Source of the DNA: Burkholderia sp. Bp9142
GTDB taxonomy: Bacteria; Pseudomonadota; Gammaproteobacteria; Burkholderiales; Burkholderiaceae
NCBI RefSeq assembly: GCF_003853415.1
Contig: NZ_QTPP01000039.1
Location: 1 to 64,000 of the forward strand
Length of the DNA stretch: 64,000 nucleotides
Direction: 5' to 3'
Shown: positions 8,163 through 17,077 of the stretch, piece by piece
Layout: each line of letters opens with the position of its first letter
How positions within the stretch are numbered: the stretch's first letter is position 1
Made by a program: the position numbers and the translations under genes
The notes under the pieces: generated by a model
The model's database searches: none
Told to the model about the DNA's origin: nothing
What the model saw: the letters and a program-made list of their open reading frames with translations, nothing else

Positions 8163-9647
8163 TCACGCCCACCGCCTGAGCGCCGGCACCGGTTGCGCGG
8201 ACGCGACCGGCGTCGGCGGCAGCCCGTCCGCGCGCGCCTCCGCCACGAAGGACGCATATCGGGCATGAACGCGACCGGCCTCGCCGGACTCCGCCAGCTT
8301 CTCGAGCGCATAGGCGCGCACGACCTCGAGCAACGAGTAGCGCTTCGAAAGCCCGACGGAATGGACGACCAGCAGCGATTTCGACGCGAGGCTGACGACG
8401 CAGTCGAGCACCTGATCGGCGGCCGGTTCGTCGCAGGCGCCCAGCGCGCACGCCGCGTCGAGCCGGAATGCATCCGGAAACACCGCGAGACGGCACAGCA
8501 CGATGCGCTCCGCATCGTCGAGCAACTGGTAACTCCACTCGATGGTGGCCCTGAGGGTCTGCTGGCGCGGATGGGCCGTGCGCAGGCCGCCGGACAACGA
8601 CAGGACGGACTTGTCGAGATCGGTGGCCAATCCCTGGATCCCGAGCGATGCCACACGGGCCGCGCCGAGTTCGAGGGCGAGCGGCAGGCCGCTCAGGCGG
8701 CGGCAGATGGTCGCGATCGCGTCAAGCGTCTGCCTGTCCGCGGGAATGTCGGTGCCCATCGCGCGCGCGCGCGCCAGAAACATGCGGACCGCACCGCACG
8801 CGAGGATCTCGTCGCCGTTCGCACCGGCCGGCGGCACCGGCAGCGGGCCGACCCGATACACGCGCTCGCTGGCGACCCGCAACGGTTCGCGACTCGTCAC
8901 GACGAGCAGCGCGCCGGTATTTCCCGCCGTGATCGCTTCGCAGAGCGCCGCGAGTTCATCGACATGCTGCTCGGCATTGTCGAACACCAGCATGACGCGC
9001 CGCCCGCCGATCGCGCGCACGACATCCGCCGGCTCGGCGGCCGGGCTGCCCGGCGCGCCGAGTGCGTCCAGCACCGCGGATTCGAGCGTCGCGCCGCCCG
9101 GCCGGGCGGCGAGATCGAGCCGGATCGACTCGATGCCGCATGCCGCCGACCAGGCCGCGACGACCTCCTGCGCGAGATGCGTCTTGCCGACACCGCCGGG
9201 CCCGACCAGCGTGACGAGCGCCTCGCGCTCGAGCAGCGCGTGCAGCTCGGCCGCGTCGCGCTCGCGGCCGATCAGCGGGCATTTGCGCGACACGCCGCCG
9301 GCGCGTGCGCCGCCCGCCGCGTCGAACCGCTCCGGCTCACGCTCGGCGCGGGACAGGTCGACCGGCGGGGCAAGGCGATATCCGCGGCCCGGTTCGGTCC
9401 GGATCCAGCCGTGCTTGCCGCCGAACAGCTTGCGCAGCGTCGACACGTGCACCTGGATGTTGTTCTCGACCACGATCGTGTGCGGCCACACGGCCTGCAT
9501 GATTTCTTCCTTCGATACGAGCCTGCCGGCTGCCTTCACCAGCAGCTCGAGGATCTCGAACGCGCGGGCGCCGATATATCGCGACTGCCCGTCGACGTAG
9601 ACTTCGCGGCACTCAAGGGAGACCGTCACCCGACCGAACCTGTACAT
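8163..9647 (-). CDS. Winged-helix regulator fused to NB-ARC-type ATPase (copy 2)
   Basis: 494 residues from ATG 9647 (MYRFGRVTVSLECREVY). The winged helix (residues 1-100) contains ARAFEILELLVKAAGRLVSK and ends GRGYRLAPP. The ATPase has Walker A LVGPGGVGKT, a VMLVFDNAEQHV Walker B region, VTSREPLR and LSGLPLALELGAAR. It stops soon after the ATPase/winged-helix bundle, so the long TPR domain seen in copy 3 is missing. It probably heads the left-going unit with the receiver and FixJ-type genes and is divergent from the giant sensor kinase. The regulatory target is not evident. Confidence 0.88.
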   Translation of the reverse strand: MYRFGRVTVSLECREVYVDGQSRYIGARAFEILELLVKAAGRLVSKEEIMQAVWPHTIVVENNIQVHVSTLRKLFGGKHGWIRTEPGRGYRLAPPVDLSRAEREPERFDAAGGARAGGVSRKCPLIGRERDAAELHALLEREALVTLVGPGGVGKTHLAQEVVAAWSAACGIESIRLDLAARPGGATLESAVLDALGAPGSPAAEPADVVRAIGGRRVMLVFDNAEQHVDELAALCEAITAGNTGALLVVTSREPLRVASERVYRVGPLPVPPAGANGDEILACGAVRMFLARARAMGTDIPADRQTLDAIATICRRLSGLPLALELGAARVASLGIQGLATDLDKSVLSLSGGLRTAHPRQQTLRATIEWSYQLLDDAERIVLCRLAVFPDAFRLDAACALGACDEPAADQVLDCVVSLASKSLLVVHSVGLSKRYSLLEVVRAYALEKLAESGEAGRVHARYASFVAEARADGLPPTPVASAQPVPALRRWA

Positions 9648-9868
9648 GATCCGCACCCGCCCATGCTGCGTGAAACCGTGCGCCGCCTCGCGAGGCGGCA
9701 CGCTCTGTCCTGCCCTTCCGGCCGCGTCGCGGCATGTCGGAAAGCGTGAACGGATCGTATGGCGCGACAGGCGCGCAGACCATTATCCATAGGTTTAGTC
9801 CGGTGCCGAGCGGGCCTCGGTCGTCGAACCAGCCGCAAGTACTGCAAATTCTCGCGAGCTGACGGACA

Positions 9869-12800
9869 ATGCACGGGCCCGCCGCCACGCGCGCATTCAG
9901 CCCGGCCGATGCCGCTTTACGAGCCGCTTACACCCTGCTTCAACCCGCCTGCCACGCCACCGTGAACCCAGCTTTGCTCGCCCCGGACAACGCGAATCGA
10001 ATGGACGCCGACTGGTTCGCGCGCGCCAGCGTGTCGAATGCGGTCCGCTCCGGCGACATCCTGCGGTTCGACCTGACGGACGCCGACACGGGACGCGTGT
10101 GGTCGGCATGCCAGACCCGCTGGGAATTCGATTCGCGCTGCCGGCAATTCGAGCGCGAGTTCGCATTGAACGACGTGCTGGAACCGGGGTGGGCGCTGAT
10201 TCCCGCCGCGCTGATCCGCGCGGCCGACGGCCCGGTGCTCGTTTATCCGCGCGTCGAGGTGCGGGCGTTCGACACGCTGGCCGACGAACCGCTGCCGCTC
10301 GAGGTCTTTCTCGACACCGCGATCCATGCCGCGCGCACGCTCGGGGAACTGCATCGGCGCGGCTGGCTGCACGGCGATCTGCAACCGGCCAGTTTCGTCA
10401 CCGCGCCGAACGGCACGGTCATGCTCCGCTCGTTTGCGCATGCCCGCGACCGGCGCACGGAGCCCATCGCCGAGCGCACGATCCGCACGGATTTCGCCGC
10501 GTTCGCGGCGCCTGAAGTCTCGGAGGGCGCGTGCGTCGACGAGCGCTCCGACCTCTACGCGTTCGGCATCACGCTGTTCCGCCTGCTGACCGGCGCGCTG
10601 CCGTACCAGGCCACGTCGGCTTCCGAATGGGTTCATGCGCACGTCGCCATGCAACCGGCGCCGCCCACGGCCTTTCGCGACGACGTGCCGGCCATCCTGA
10701 ACGACCTGATCCTGAAGCTGATCGCGAAGGAGCCGGCCGACCGCTATCCGTCCTGCGAAACGGTGCAGCGCGACCTCGAACGCATCCTGCGCGACTGGCG
10801 GACCTCGGGCCCCGTCGAGCCGTTCACGCTCGGCGGCAGCGATCCGCTCGGCGGCCTGCACACGGCCGACCTGCTGGTCGGCCGCGAGCCCGAGTCGCGC
10901 CGGCTCGATGCGATACGCGCGAACGTATCGCGAACCGGCGAGGCAGCCATCGTCCTGATCGACGGGGCGGCCGGCATCGGCAAGACCGCGCTGATCGAGG
11001 CTTTCACGCGCGACGTGCGCGCCGCGTCGCGCACCGCGTGGTGCGCGTCGGCGAAGGTCGGCCAGTTCCAGCCCGCCCGGCCCTACGCGCCCGTGCTGCA
11101 GGCGTTGCGCACGCTGTTCGGCAGTGCGCTGGCCCGGCGCGACGATGAAATCGCGGCGATTGCCGCGCGGCTGCGCGACTGCGTGGGCCGTCAGGCCAGC
11201 CTGCTGGCGCGCATCTTCCCGGAAATCACGTGGCTGCTCGATGTCGAGCCCGTCGCGTACGCCCACGCCGATGCGATTCCGGAATTTCGGCTATGCCAGA
11301 TCGTCGTGAACGCTTTCCGCGCGTTCGCGGCGCCGGCCGAACCGCTCGTCGTGACGCTGGACGACATCCAGTGGGCCGACGACGCGACGCTCGCGTGTCT
11401 CGCGTCGCTCGCGGCCGATCCGCCGGCACATTTCTGTATCGTCGCCGGTTATCGGAGCGGGCCGCAGCACACACTCGCGCCGGCCTTCCGCCGCTTCCTG
11501 CGGCAGCTCGACCGCACGCGCGTGTCGACCCTGACGCTCGCGCCGCTGGGCGCCGCCGACGTCCCGCGCATGCTGGCCGGGATGCTCCGCGACGCGCCGG
11601 ATCGGCTGTCCGGGCTGGGCGCCATCGTTCACCGCAACACCGGCGGCAATCCGTTCCACATCCAGCAACTGCTGCGTGCGCTGATCGACGAGCGGCTGCT
11701 CGACTACGACGCGGCACGGCAAACATGGCAATGGTCTTCGGCCGATATCGACGCGCGCTTCCCGAGCGAGAACGTCGTCAGCCTGCTGGAGAACCGGATG
11801 CAGCGGCTGCCGCACGAATCGAGAATGCTGCTGTCGCTGCTGGCGTGCATCGGCATCGACGCCGACGATACGCTGCTGTGCGCAGCCGCCGGCAAGACGC
11901 GCGCGGAACTCAGTTTCTGGATGGACCCCGCGCGTCAGGCCGGCCTCGTGTCGCTCGCCGGCAATCGCTGGCGCTTCGTTCACGACCGCGTCCTCGAGGC
12001 TGTCTACGCGCTCACCGACCGCGCGGAACGCGCGCTGCGCCACACCCGGATCGCCGCGGCGATGCTCGCCCGCGTGGACCGTTCGTCGACCGAATGCCTG
12101 CTCGCCCTGGCGAGCCAGATCGAGCAGGCGAAAGCCGCGCCGCTCGACCGCGCGCTCGCGCTCGCCTTCGCGGATGTGCTGGTCGCGGCGGCACAGGCGG
12201 CGGCCCCGGCCGCCGCGCGCGATCGCGCACTGTCGTTTCTCGCGTCCGCGCAATCGCTGCTCGGTCCCCACGCGTGGGCGCAGCACTATGGTCTCGCGAG
12301 CCGAATCGGCATCCTTCGCAGCGGCCTGCTCCTCGCCACCGGCGAAACCGCGCAGGCGGCCATCGCGATCGACGCGCTCATGGCGCGCACGCGCACGCCG
12401 GCCGACCGTGCCGAGGCCCACCGGCTGAAGGCCGCGCAACTCACGGTGGAGTCACGCTACCGGCAGGCCGTCGACGTCGCGCTGGCCGGGCTGGCCCTGC
12501 TCGGCGTGGAACTGCCCGCCGAGCCGGTCGAGGCCGATCTCGCGGCAGCCTGCGACGCGGTGCAGGAGGCGCTCGGCGGCCGCGCCATCCACGCCCTCGT
12601 CGACTTGCCCGTCATGACCGACACGCGCGTGGAAGCCACGATGGCGCTGTTGACCGCGCTCGAGGCCGCGATGTTCTATCCGAGCGGCGGGCTGATGCTG
12701 CTGCATTTCGCGACCATGGTCCGGCTGACCTTGCAGCACGGCGTCACCGCCGCGTCGGTGCAGGGCCTCGCCTGGTACGGCGTCAGCATTGCCCAGCATC

Positions 12801-15085
12801 ACGATGCGTACGACGACGGTTTCGCATTCGCGCAGGTCGCGCTCGCGCTGGTCGATCGCCACGGCTTCGAGCGCTACCGTTCCGCGACGCTGATCGCGCT
12901 CGACCAGGTGAGCGTCTGGACCCGGCCGCTGTCGTACGCGCTCGAATGCGCGCGCGATGCGAAGGCGGCGGGCAATGCGAGCGCCGAGCTGCGCTGGATG
13001 TGCTACAGCTGCAACCACATCGTCAGCGATCTGCTGTCGATGGGCGAGGCGCTGCCCGCGATCCGCGACGAGATCGATCCGCTGCTGGAAATCGCGCGCG
13101 GCGCGCGTTACGACGACATCGTCGACCTCGTTTCCACCCAATCGGAATTCGTCGACGCGCTGCAGCTCGGCTTCGATCGGCCGATCGGCACCTGGCGCAC
13201 CCGTGCGTCGACCAGGACGCCGATGTCGGTGCTGCAGTTCTGGACCGACGTGCTCGCCGGCCAGGCGGCGTTCATCTTCGGCGACGCAGACGCGGCGCGC
13301 GCATCGCTCGATGCGGCCGCACCGTTCGCGTGGTCGACGCCCGCGCACATCATGCAGTCCGACTTCCAGCTGTTCGGCGTGCTGGCGGGCATCGCGAGCG
13401 ACGGCGGCGCCACGCCGCCCGACCGGCTGCTCGAACGCTTCGCGCCGCAGCGCGCGCGCGTCGCCGCGTGGAGCGACCGGAATCCGGCGACGTTCCGCAA
13501 CAAGCTCGCGCTGATCGACGCCGAGTTCGCCCGCGTACGCGGCGAGCATGTCGTCGCGATGCAGCAGTACGAGGCCTCCGCCAGCCTCGCGGCGGAGCGC
13601 GGTTTCGTGCACGAACAGGCGCTCGCGCACGAACTGGCCGCGCGCCACGCCGCGTCGCTCGGGCTGAGCGGCCCGGCCCGCCATCAGTTGCGGCTCGCAC
13701 ACGCGTGCTACCGGCGCTGGGGCGCGACCGGCAAGACGCAGGCAATGGAAGCGCAGCATCCGTTCCTCGTGATGGATCCGTTGCCGGGCGGGCCGGCCGT
13801 GCCCGCGCGCGAGGACCTCGATTTCGCGCTCGCGATGCGCGCGGCGCATTCGATGTCCGAGGAAATCGTGCTGGAGCGCCTGGTCCAGACGCTGATGCGC
13901 AACATGATCGTCTATGCGGGCGCGCGCTACGGCCTGCTGCTGCTCGCACGGCACGACCGGCTGACGATCGAGGCAACCGCGCGCATCGTCGGCAGCGACG
14001 TCGTCGTCGACATTGCGCGCGGCGAACCCACCGAGGAAGACGTTCCGCTGTCGATCCTGAACACCGTCGCGCGAACCCGCAAGCCGGTCGTGCTCGCGAA
14101 CGCACACCGCGAAGGCGTGCCCGATCACGTCGACAGCCTGCGCGCGCATCCGACGCGCTCGCTGTTCTGCCTGCCGTTGCTGAAACAGGGTGCGCTGATC
14201 GGCGTGCTCTATCTCGAGAATGCGCTGACCAACGGCGTGTTTTCGCCGCGGCGCATCGCGATGCTGGAAGTGCTGGCGCCGCAGGCGGCCAACGCGCTCG
14301 AATCCGCACGGCTCTATGCGGAACTGATCGACGAGAACGCGCGCCGGCTCGAGACGGAGGCCGCGCTGCGGCATGCCCGGACCGAGCTCGCGCGCACCGC
14401 GCACGTGACCGTGATGGGCGAGCTGGCCGCGTCGATCGCGCACGAGATCAATCAGCCGCTCACCAGCATCGTGACGAGCGCGGGTGCCGGCATGCGCTGG
14501 CTGCGCGGCACGCAGCCCGACCTCGACGAAGCGCTCGCGAGCCTCGAGGACATTCGCGCGTCCGGCGTGCGGGCGGCCGACATCGTCCGCGCGTTGCGAT
14601 CGCTCGCACGCCAGGCGCCGCTCGCGCTCGCCCCGCTCGCGATCGACGCGCTGATCCGCGACATGCTGCATCTCACGGCGCCCGAAATCGACGCCAAGCA
14701 GGTCGCACTGCGCGTCGACCTGCACTGCAACGACATCCGCGTGATGGCGGATCGCACGCAGCTCCAGCAGGTGATCCTGAACCTGGTCACCAACGCGCTC
14801 GACGCGATGGACGGCCCGGCCACGTCGCGCGAGCTCGATGTCGCGTCGCACGCCGGCGACGGCCACGTGGTCATCTGCATCGCGGATCGCGGCGCCGGCA
14901 TCGACGCCGGCATCGCCGGCCGGATCTTCGATCCCTTCTTCACGACGAAGCCGCACGGCATGGGGATGGGCCTCGCGATCTGCCGCTCGATCATCGAGGC
15001 GCACGGCGGCACGCTCGAGGCCGTGCCGCGCGACGGCGGCGGGACCGCGCTGACGTTCCGGCTGCCAGTGTCGACGACGCACTGA
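9869..15085 (+). CDS. Giant hybrid sensor: kinase-like domain, AAA ATPase, GAF, histidine kinase
   Basis: Up to 1738 residues; the start is uncertain (ATG 9869, GTG 9962 or ATG 10001). In order: a Ser/Thr-kinase-like domain (about 60-310; catalytic loop HGDLQPASF, then DLYAFGITLFRLLTG); an AAA/BREX-like ATPase (about 330-700; Walker A DGAAGIGKT near residue 370, Walker B VVTLDDIQWADD); a helical repeat region; a GAF domain (about 1330-1480); a HisKA domain with IAHEINQPLT (His near 1525); and HATPase_c with NLVTNALDAMDG, ADRGAGIDAG and PHGMGMGL. The kinase domain lacks the beta-3 Lys and the DFG Asp, so it is probably a pseudokinase. The histidine kinase end is FixL/NtrB-like and complete. 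It lies divergent from two response regulators. The ligand is unknown. Confidence 0.88.
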   Translation: MHGPAATRAFSPADAALRAAYTLLQPACHATVNPALLAPDNANRMDADWFARASVSNAVRSGDILRFDLTDADTGRVWSACQTRWEFDSRCRQFEREFALNDVLEPGWALIPAALIRAADGPVLVYPRVEVRAFDTLADEPLPLEVFLDTAIHAARTLGELHRRGWLHGDLQPASFVTAPNGTVMLRSFAHARDRRTEPIAERTIRTDFAAFAAPEVSEGACVDERSDLYAFGITLFRLLTGALPYQATSASEWVHAHVAMQPAPPTAFRDDVPAILNDLILKLIAKEPADRYPSCETVQRDLERILRDWRTSGPVEPFTLGGSDPLGGLHTADLLVGREPESRRLDAIRANVSRTGEAAIVLIDGAAGIGKTALIEAFTRDVRAASRTAWCASAKVGQFQPARPYAPVLQALRTLFGSALARRDDEIAAIAARLRDCVGRQASLLARIFPEITWLLDVEPVAYAHADAIPEFRLCQIVVNAFRAFAAPAEPLVVTLDDIQWADDATLACLASLAADPPAHFCIVAGYRSGPQHTLAPAFRRFLRQLDRTRVSTLTLAPLGAADVPRMLAGMLRDAPDRLSGLGAIVHRNTGGNPFHIQQLLRALIDERLLDYDAARQTWQWSSADIDARFPSENVVSLLENRMQRLPHESRMLLSLLACIGIDADDTLLCAAAGKTRAELSFWMDPARQAGLVSLAGNRWRFVHDRVLEAVYALTDRAERALRHTRIAAAMLARVDRSSTECLLALASQIEQAKAAPLDRALALAFADVLVAAAQAAAPAAARDRALSFLASAQSLLGPHAWAQHYGLASRIGILRSGLLLATGETAQAAIAIDALMARTRTPADRAEAHRLKAAQLTVESRYRQAVDVALAGLALLGVELPAEPVEADLAAACDAVQEALGGRAIHALVDLPVMTDTRVEATMALLTALEAAMFYPSGGLMLLHFATMVRLTLQHGVTAASVQGLAWYGVSIAQHHDAYDDGFAFAQVALALVDRHGFERYRSATLIALDQVSVWTRPLSYALECARDAKAAGNASAELRWMCYSCNHIVSDLLSMGEALPAIRDEIDPLLEIARGARYDDIVDLVSTQSEFVDALQLGFDRPIGTWRTRASTRTPMSVLQFWTDVLAGQAAFIFGDADAARASLDAAAPFAWSTPAHIMQSDFQLFGVLAGIASDGGATPPDRLLERFAPQRARVAAWSDRNPATFRNKLALIDAEFARVRGEHVVAMQQYEASASLAAERGFVHEQALAHELAARHAASLGLSGPARHQLRLAHACYRRWGATGKTQAMEAQHPFLVMDPLPGGPAVPAREDLDFALAMRAAHSMSEEIVLERLVQTLMRNMIVYAGARYGLLLLARHDRLTIEATARIVGSDVVVDIARGEPTEEDVPLSILNTVARTRKPVVLANAHREGVPDHVDSLRAHPTRSLFCLPLLKQGALIGVLYLENALTNGVFSPRRIAMLEVLAPQAANALESARLYAELIDENARRLETEAALRHARTELARTAHVTVMGELAASIAHEINQPLTSIVTSAGAGMRWLRGTQPDLDEALASLEDIRASGVRAADIVRALRSLARQAPLALAPLAIDALIRDMLHLTAPEIDAKQVALRVDLHCNDIRVMADRTQLQQVILNLVTNALDAMDGPATSRELDVASHAGDGHVVICIADRGAGIDAGIAGRIFDPFFTTKPHGMGMGLAICRSIIEAHGGTLEAVPRDGGGTALTFRLPVSTTH

Positions 15086-15267
15086 CTTCAGAACGTTTCA
15101 GCGCAGCTTCAGGAAATGGCGGCGACGCCCGCGTAGACTGCCTTCACGAGCCGACGTGCGGGCATTCGCCTGCGCATGGCGCCCATCCTGGAGTGACGCA
15201 TGATTTCCGCCGCACGGCGTCGCGCGCGTCGAATCGAGCACGAGCGGCCGATTCGCGTGGAGCGCGC

Positions 15268-16548
15268 ATGAAGCACACACGACTCTGGTTCGGTTTGGCT
15301 GGCGTCGCGATCGTCGGCCTCGCGGTCGCGGCCGCGATCATGGTCCGGCCGTCGATCGCGCCGATCGACCCGCCCGAGCGCGCGTCGTTCGATCCGCAAC
15401 TCGTGCGGGCCGGCGCGCGCGTGGTCGCGCTCGGCGATTGCGTCGTCTGCCATACGGCGAAGGACGGCAAGCCGTTCGCCGGCGGGCTGCCGCTCGCGAC
15501 GCCGTTCGGCACGATCTACGCGACCAACATCACGCCGGACGCCGATACCGGCATCGGCCGCTGGTCGCGCGACGCGTTCGCGCGCGCGCTGCGCAGCGGG
15601 ATCGCCCGCGACGGTCATCCGCTCTACCCGGCCTTCCCGTACCTTCATTTCACGCGCATGTCCGACGACGACATCGCGGCCGCGTATGCGTACCTGATGA
15701 CGCGCGAGCCGGTTCAAGCGAACACGCCGAAGAACGACCTGATCTTCCCGCTCAACTTCCGCCCGCTGGTCGCGTTCTGGAACGTCCTGTTCCTGCGCGA
15801 GGGGGCGTACGCGCCGGACCCGTCGCAATCCGCGCAGTGGAATCGCGGCAAGGCGCTCGTCGACGGTCTCGGCCACTGCGCGTCCTGTCATTCGCCGCTG
15901 AACGCGATCGGCGGCGAACAGGCGGGCAAGGCCTTCGACGGCGGCATCGTCGACGGCTGGGAAGCGCCGCCGCTCAATACGCTCGGCCACGCGGCACGAC
16001 CGTGGACGCAGGCGCAACTGGTGACGTACCTGCGCACCGGCCGCGCGAGCGAGCACGGCGCGGCCGCCGGACCGATGCTGCCCGTCACGCGCGATCTCGC
16101 GACCGTGCCCGCGGACGACGTCGAGGCAATCGCCACGTACATCCTGTCGATCCAGAAACCGGGCGGCCCGCGGACCGCCGCGGTCGACGCCGCGCGGGCG
16201 CCCGCGACGCCCGCCGGACAACGCGGCGCGGTTCTGTTCCAGGCATCGTGCGCGCAGTGCCACGGGCCGGCGGCGCCGATGCAGTCGATCGGCGAGCGGC
16301 CGACACTCGCGTTCAGCACGGCGGTCGCCGCGGACACGCCGCGCAATGCGATCCAGATGATGTTCAACGGCATCGGCTGGCATGGCGAGGACACGCTGAA
16401 CTACATGCCGTCGTTCATCGACCCGTACGACGACCGCCAGATCGCGGACCTCGCCGCCTATATCCGCGAAGCGTACTCGGATCGCCCCGCGTGGAACGGC
16501 ATCGAAGCCATGGCGGCGCAGCTCAGAAAAGAGGACAGCACGCGATGA
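15268..16548 (+). CDS. Membrane-anchored three-heme cytochrome c subunit of a dehydrogenase
   Basis: 426 residues from ATG 15268. An N-terminal hydrophobic segment (residues 6-27) serves as signal or anchor. There are three heme-binding CxxCH motifs: CVVCH at 58, CASCH at 204 and CAQCH at 328, the layout of the cytochrome c subunit of AdhB-type alcohol/aldehyde dehydrogenases. The gene overlaps the following 2Fe-2S subunit gene by ATGA, and with the molybdopterin subunit forms a periplasmic three-subunit oxidoreductase that would feed electrons into the respiratory chain. The substrate, aldehyde or N-heterocycle, cannot be decided from sequence. Confidence 0.92.
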   Translation: MKHTRLWFGLAGVAIVGLAVAAAIMVRPSIAPIDPPERASFDPQLVRAGARVVALGDCVVCHTAKDGKPFAGGLPLATPFGTIYATNITPDADTGIGRWSRDAFARALRSGIARDGHPLYPAFPYLHFTRMSDDDIAAAYAYLMTREPVQANTPKNDLIFPLNFRPLVAFWNVLFLREGAYAPDPSQSAQWNRGKALVDGLGHCASCHSPLNAIGGEQAGKAFDGGIVDGWEAPPLNTLGHAARPWTQAQLVTYLRTGRASEHGAAAGPMLPVTRDLATVPADDVEAIATYILSIQKPGGPRTAAVDAARAPATPAGQRGAVLFQASCAQCHGPAAPMQSIGERPTLAFSTAVAADTPRNAIQMMFNGIGWHGEDTLNYMPSFIDPYDDRQIADLAAYIREAYSDRPAWNGIEAMAAQLRKEDSTR

Positions 16549-17048
16549 TCACCCTCACCGTCAATGGCGCGCGGCACACGCTCGACATCGATCCGTCCAC
16601 GCCGCTCCTCTATGCGCTGCGCAACGATCTGCACCTGCACGGCGCGAAGTTCGGCTGCGGCCTCGGACAATGCGGCGCATGCACCGTGATCGTCGACGAC
16701 AAGCCGATGTTCTCGTGCCTGATCCCGGTCTCCGCGGTCGGCGCGCGCAGAGTCAGAACCCTCGAGAGCCTCGGCACCGCCGAGCGGCCGGGCAAGCTTC
16801 AGCAGGCGTTCATCGATCACCAGGCGGCGCAGTGCGGCTATTGCATCGCGGGCATGATCATGCGCGCGCAAGCGCTGCTCGAACGCAATCCGAAACCGAC
16901 CGAACGCGAACTGCGTACCCACATGGAACCGAATCTGTGCCGTTGCGGCACCCACCTGCGGATCCTGGCGGCCGTGCGCCAGGTCGCGGGCCTGCCGGAT
17001 CCGCAGCCGGCCGGCGCGCCGGTCACGATCAGCAAGGGGCTCTGTTGA
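16545..17048 (+). CDS. IorA-type (2Fe-2S) subunit of molybdenum dehydrogenase
   Basis: 167 residues. Ferredoxin-like cluster motif CGLGQCGACTV (with a fourth Cys in MFSCLIP) and C-terminal helical cluster motif QCGYCIAGM plus CRCG, as in xanthine-oxidase-family small subunits. It transfers electrons from the molybdenum site to the cytochrome c. The start overlaps the upstream stop (ATGA). The last codons and the TGA stop coincide with the right end of an inserted TnpB element: TTGA at 17045-17048 is the complement of the TCAA that ends such elements. The native C-terminus may therefore have been altered. iorB is now 1.19 kb away. Confidence 0.93.
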   Translation: MITLTVNGARHTLDIDPSTPLLYALRNDLHLHGAKFGCGLGQCGACTVIVDDKPMFSCLIPVSAVGARRVRTLESLGTAERPGKLQQAFIDHQAAQCGYCIAGMIMRAQALLERNPKPTERELRTHMEPNLCRCGTHLRILAAVRQVAGLPDPQPAGAPVTISKGLC

Positions 17049-17053
17049 CGTCC

Positions 17054-17077
17054 TCCTCCGCGCCTAAATTCGGAGGA
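17054..17077 (-). repeat. Right-end hairpin of the TnpB element, likely 3' part of the guide-RNA scaffold
   Basis: TCCTCCG at 17054-17060 pairs perfectly with CGGAGGA at 17071-17077 around a ten-base loop. The hairpin overlaps the last codons of tnpB and sits just inside the element end, where IS605 elements have their transposase-recognised hairpin and where TnpB omega/reRNA scaffolds terminate. The guide segment would then be read from host DNA just outside the end (minus strand of 17044 downward). Confidence 0.65.

Noticed and set aside
12452-15082. Minus-strand open frame of 876 codons opposite the sensor kinase
   Set aside because: Arg/Gln-rich low-complexity product, antisense to conserved GAF and histidine-kinase domains; a typical high-G+C shadow.
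11230-16548. Plus-strand open frame of 1772 codons
   Set aside because: Only its last 427 codons (from 15268) are the cytochrome gene. The earlier part is an Arg/Ala-rich shadow of the giant sensor kinase in a neighbouring frame.
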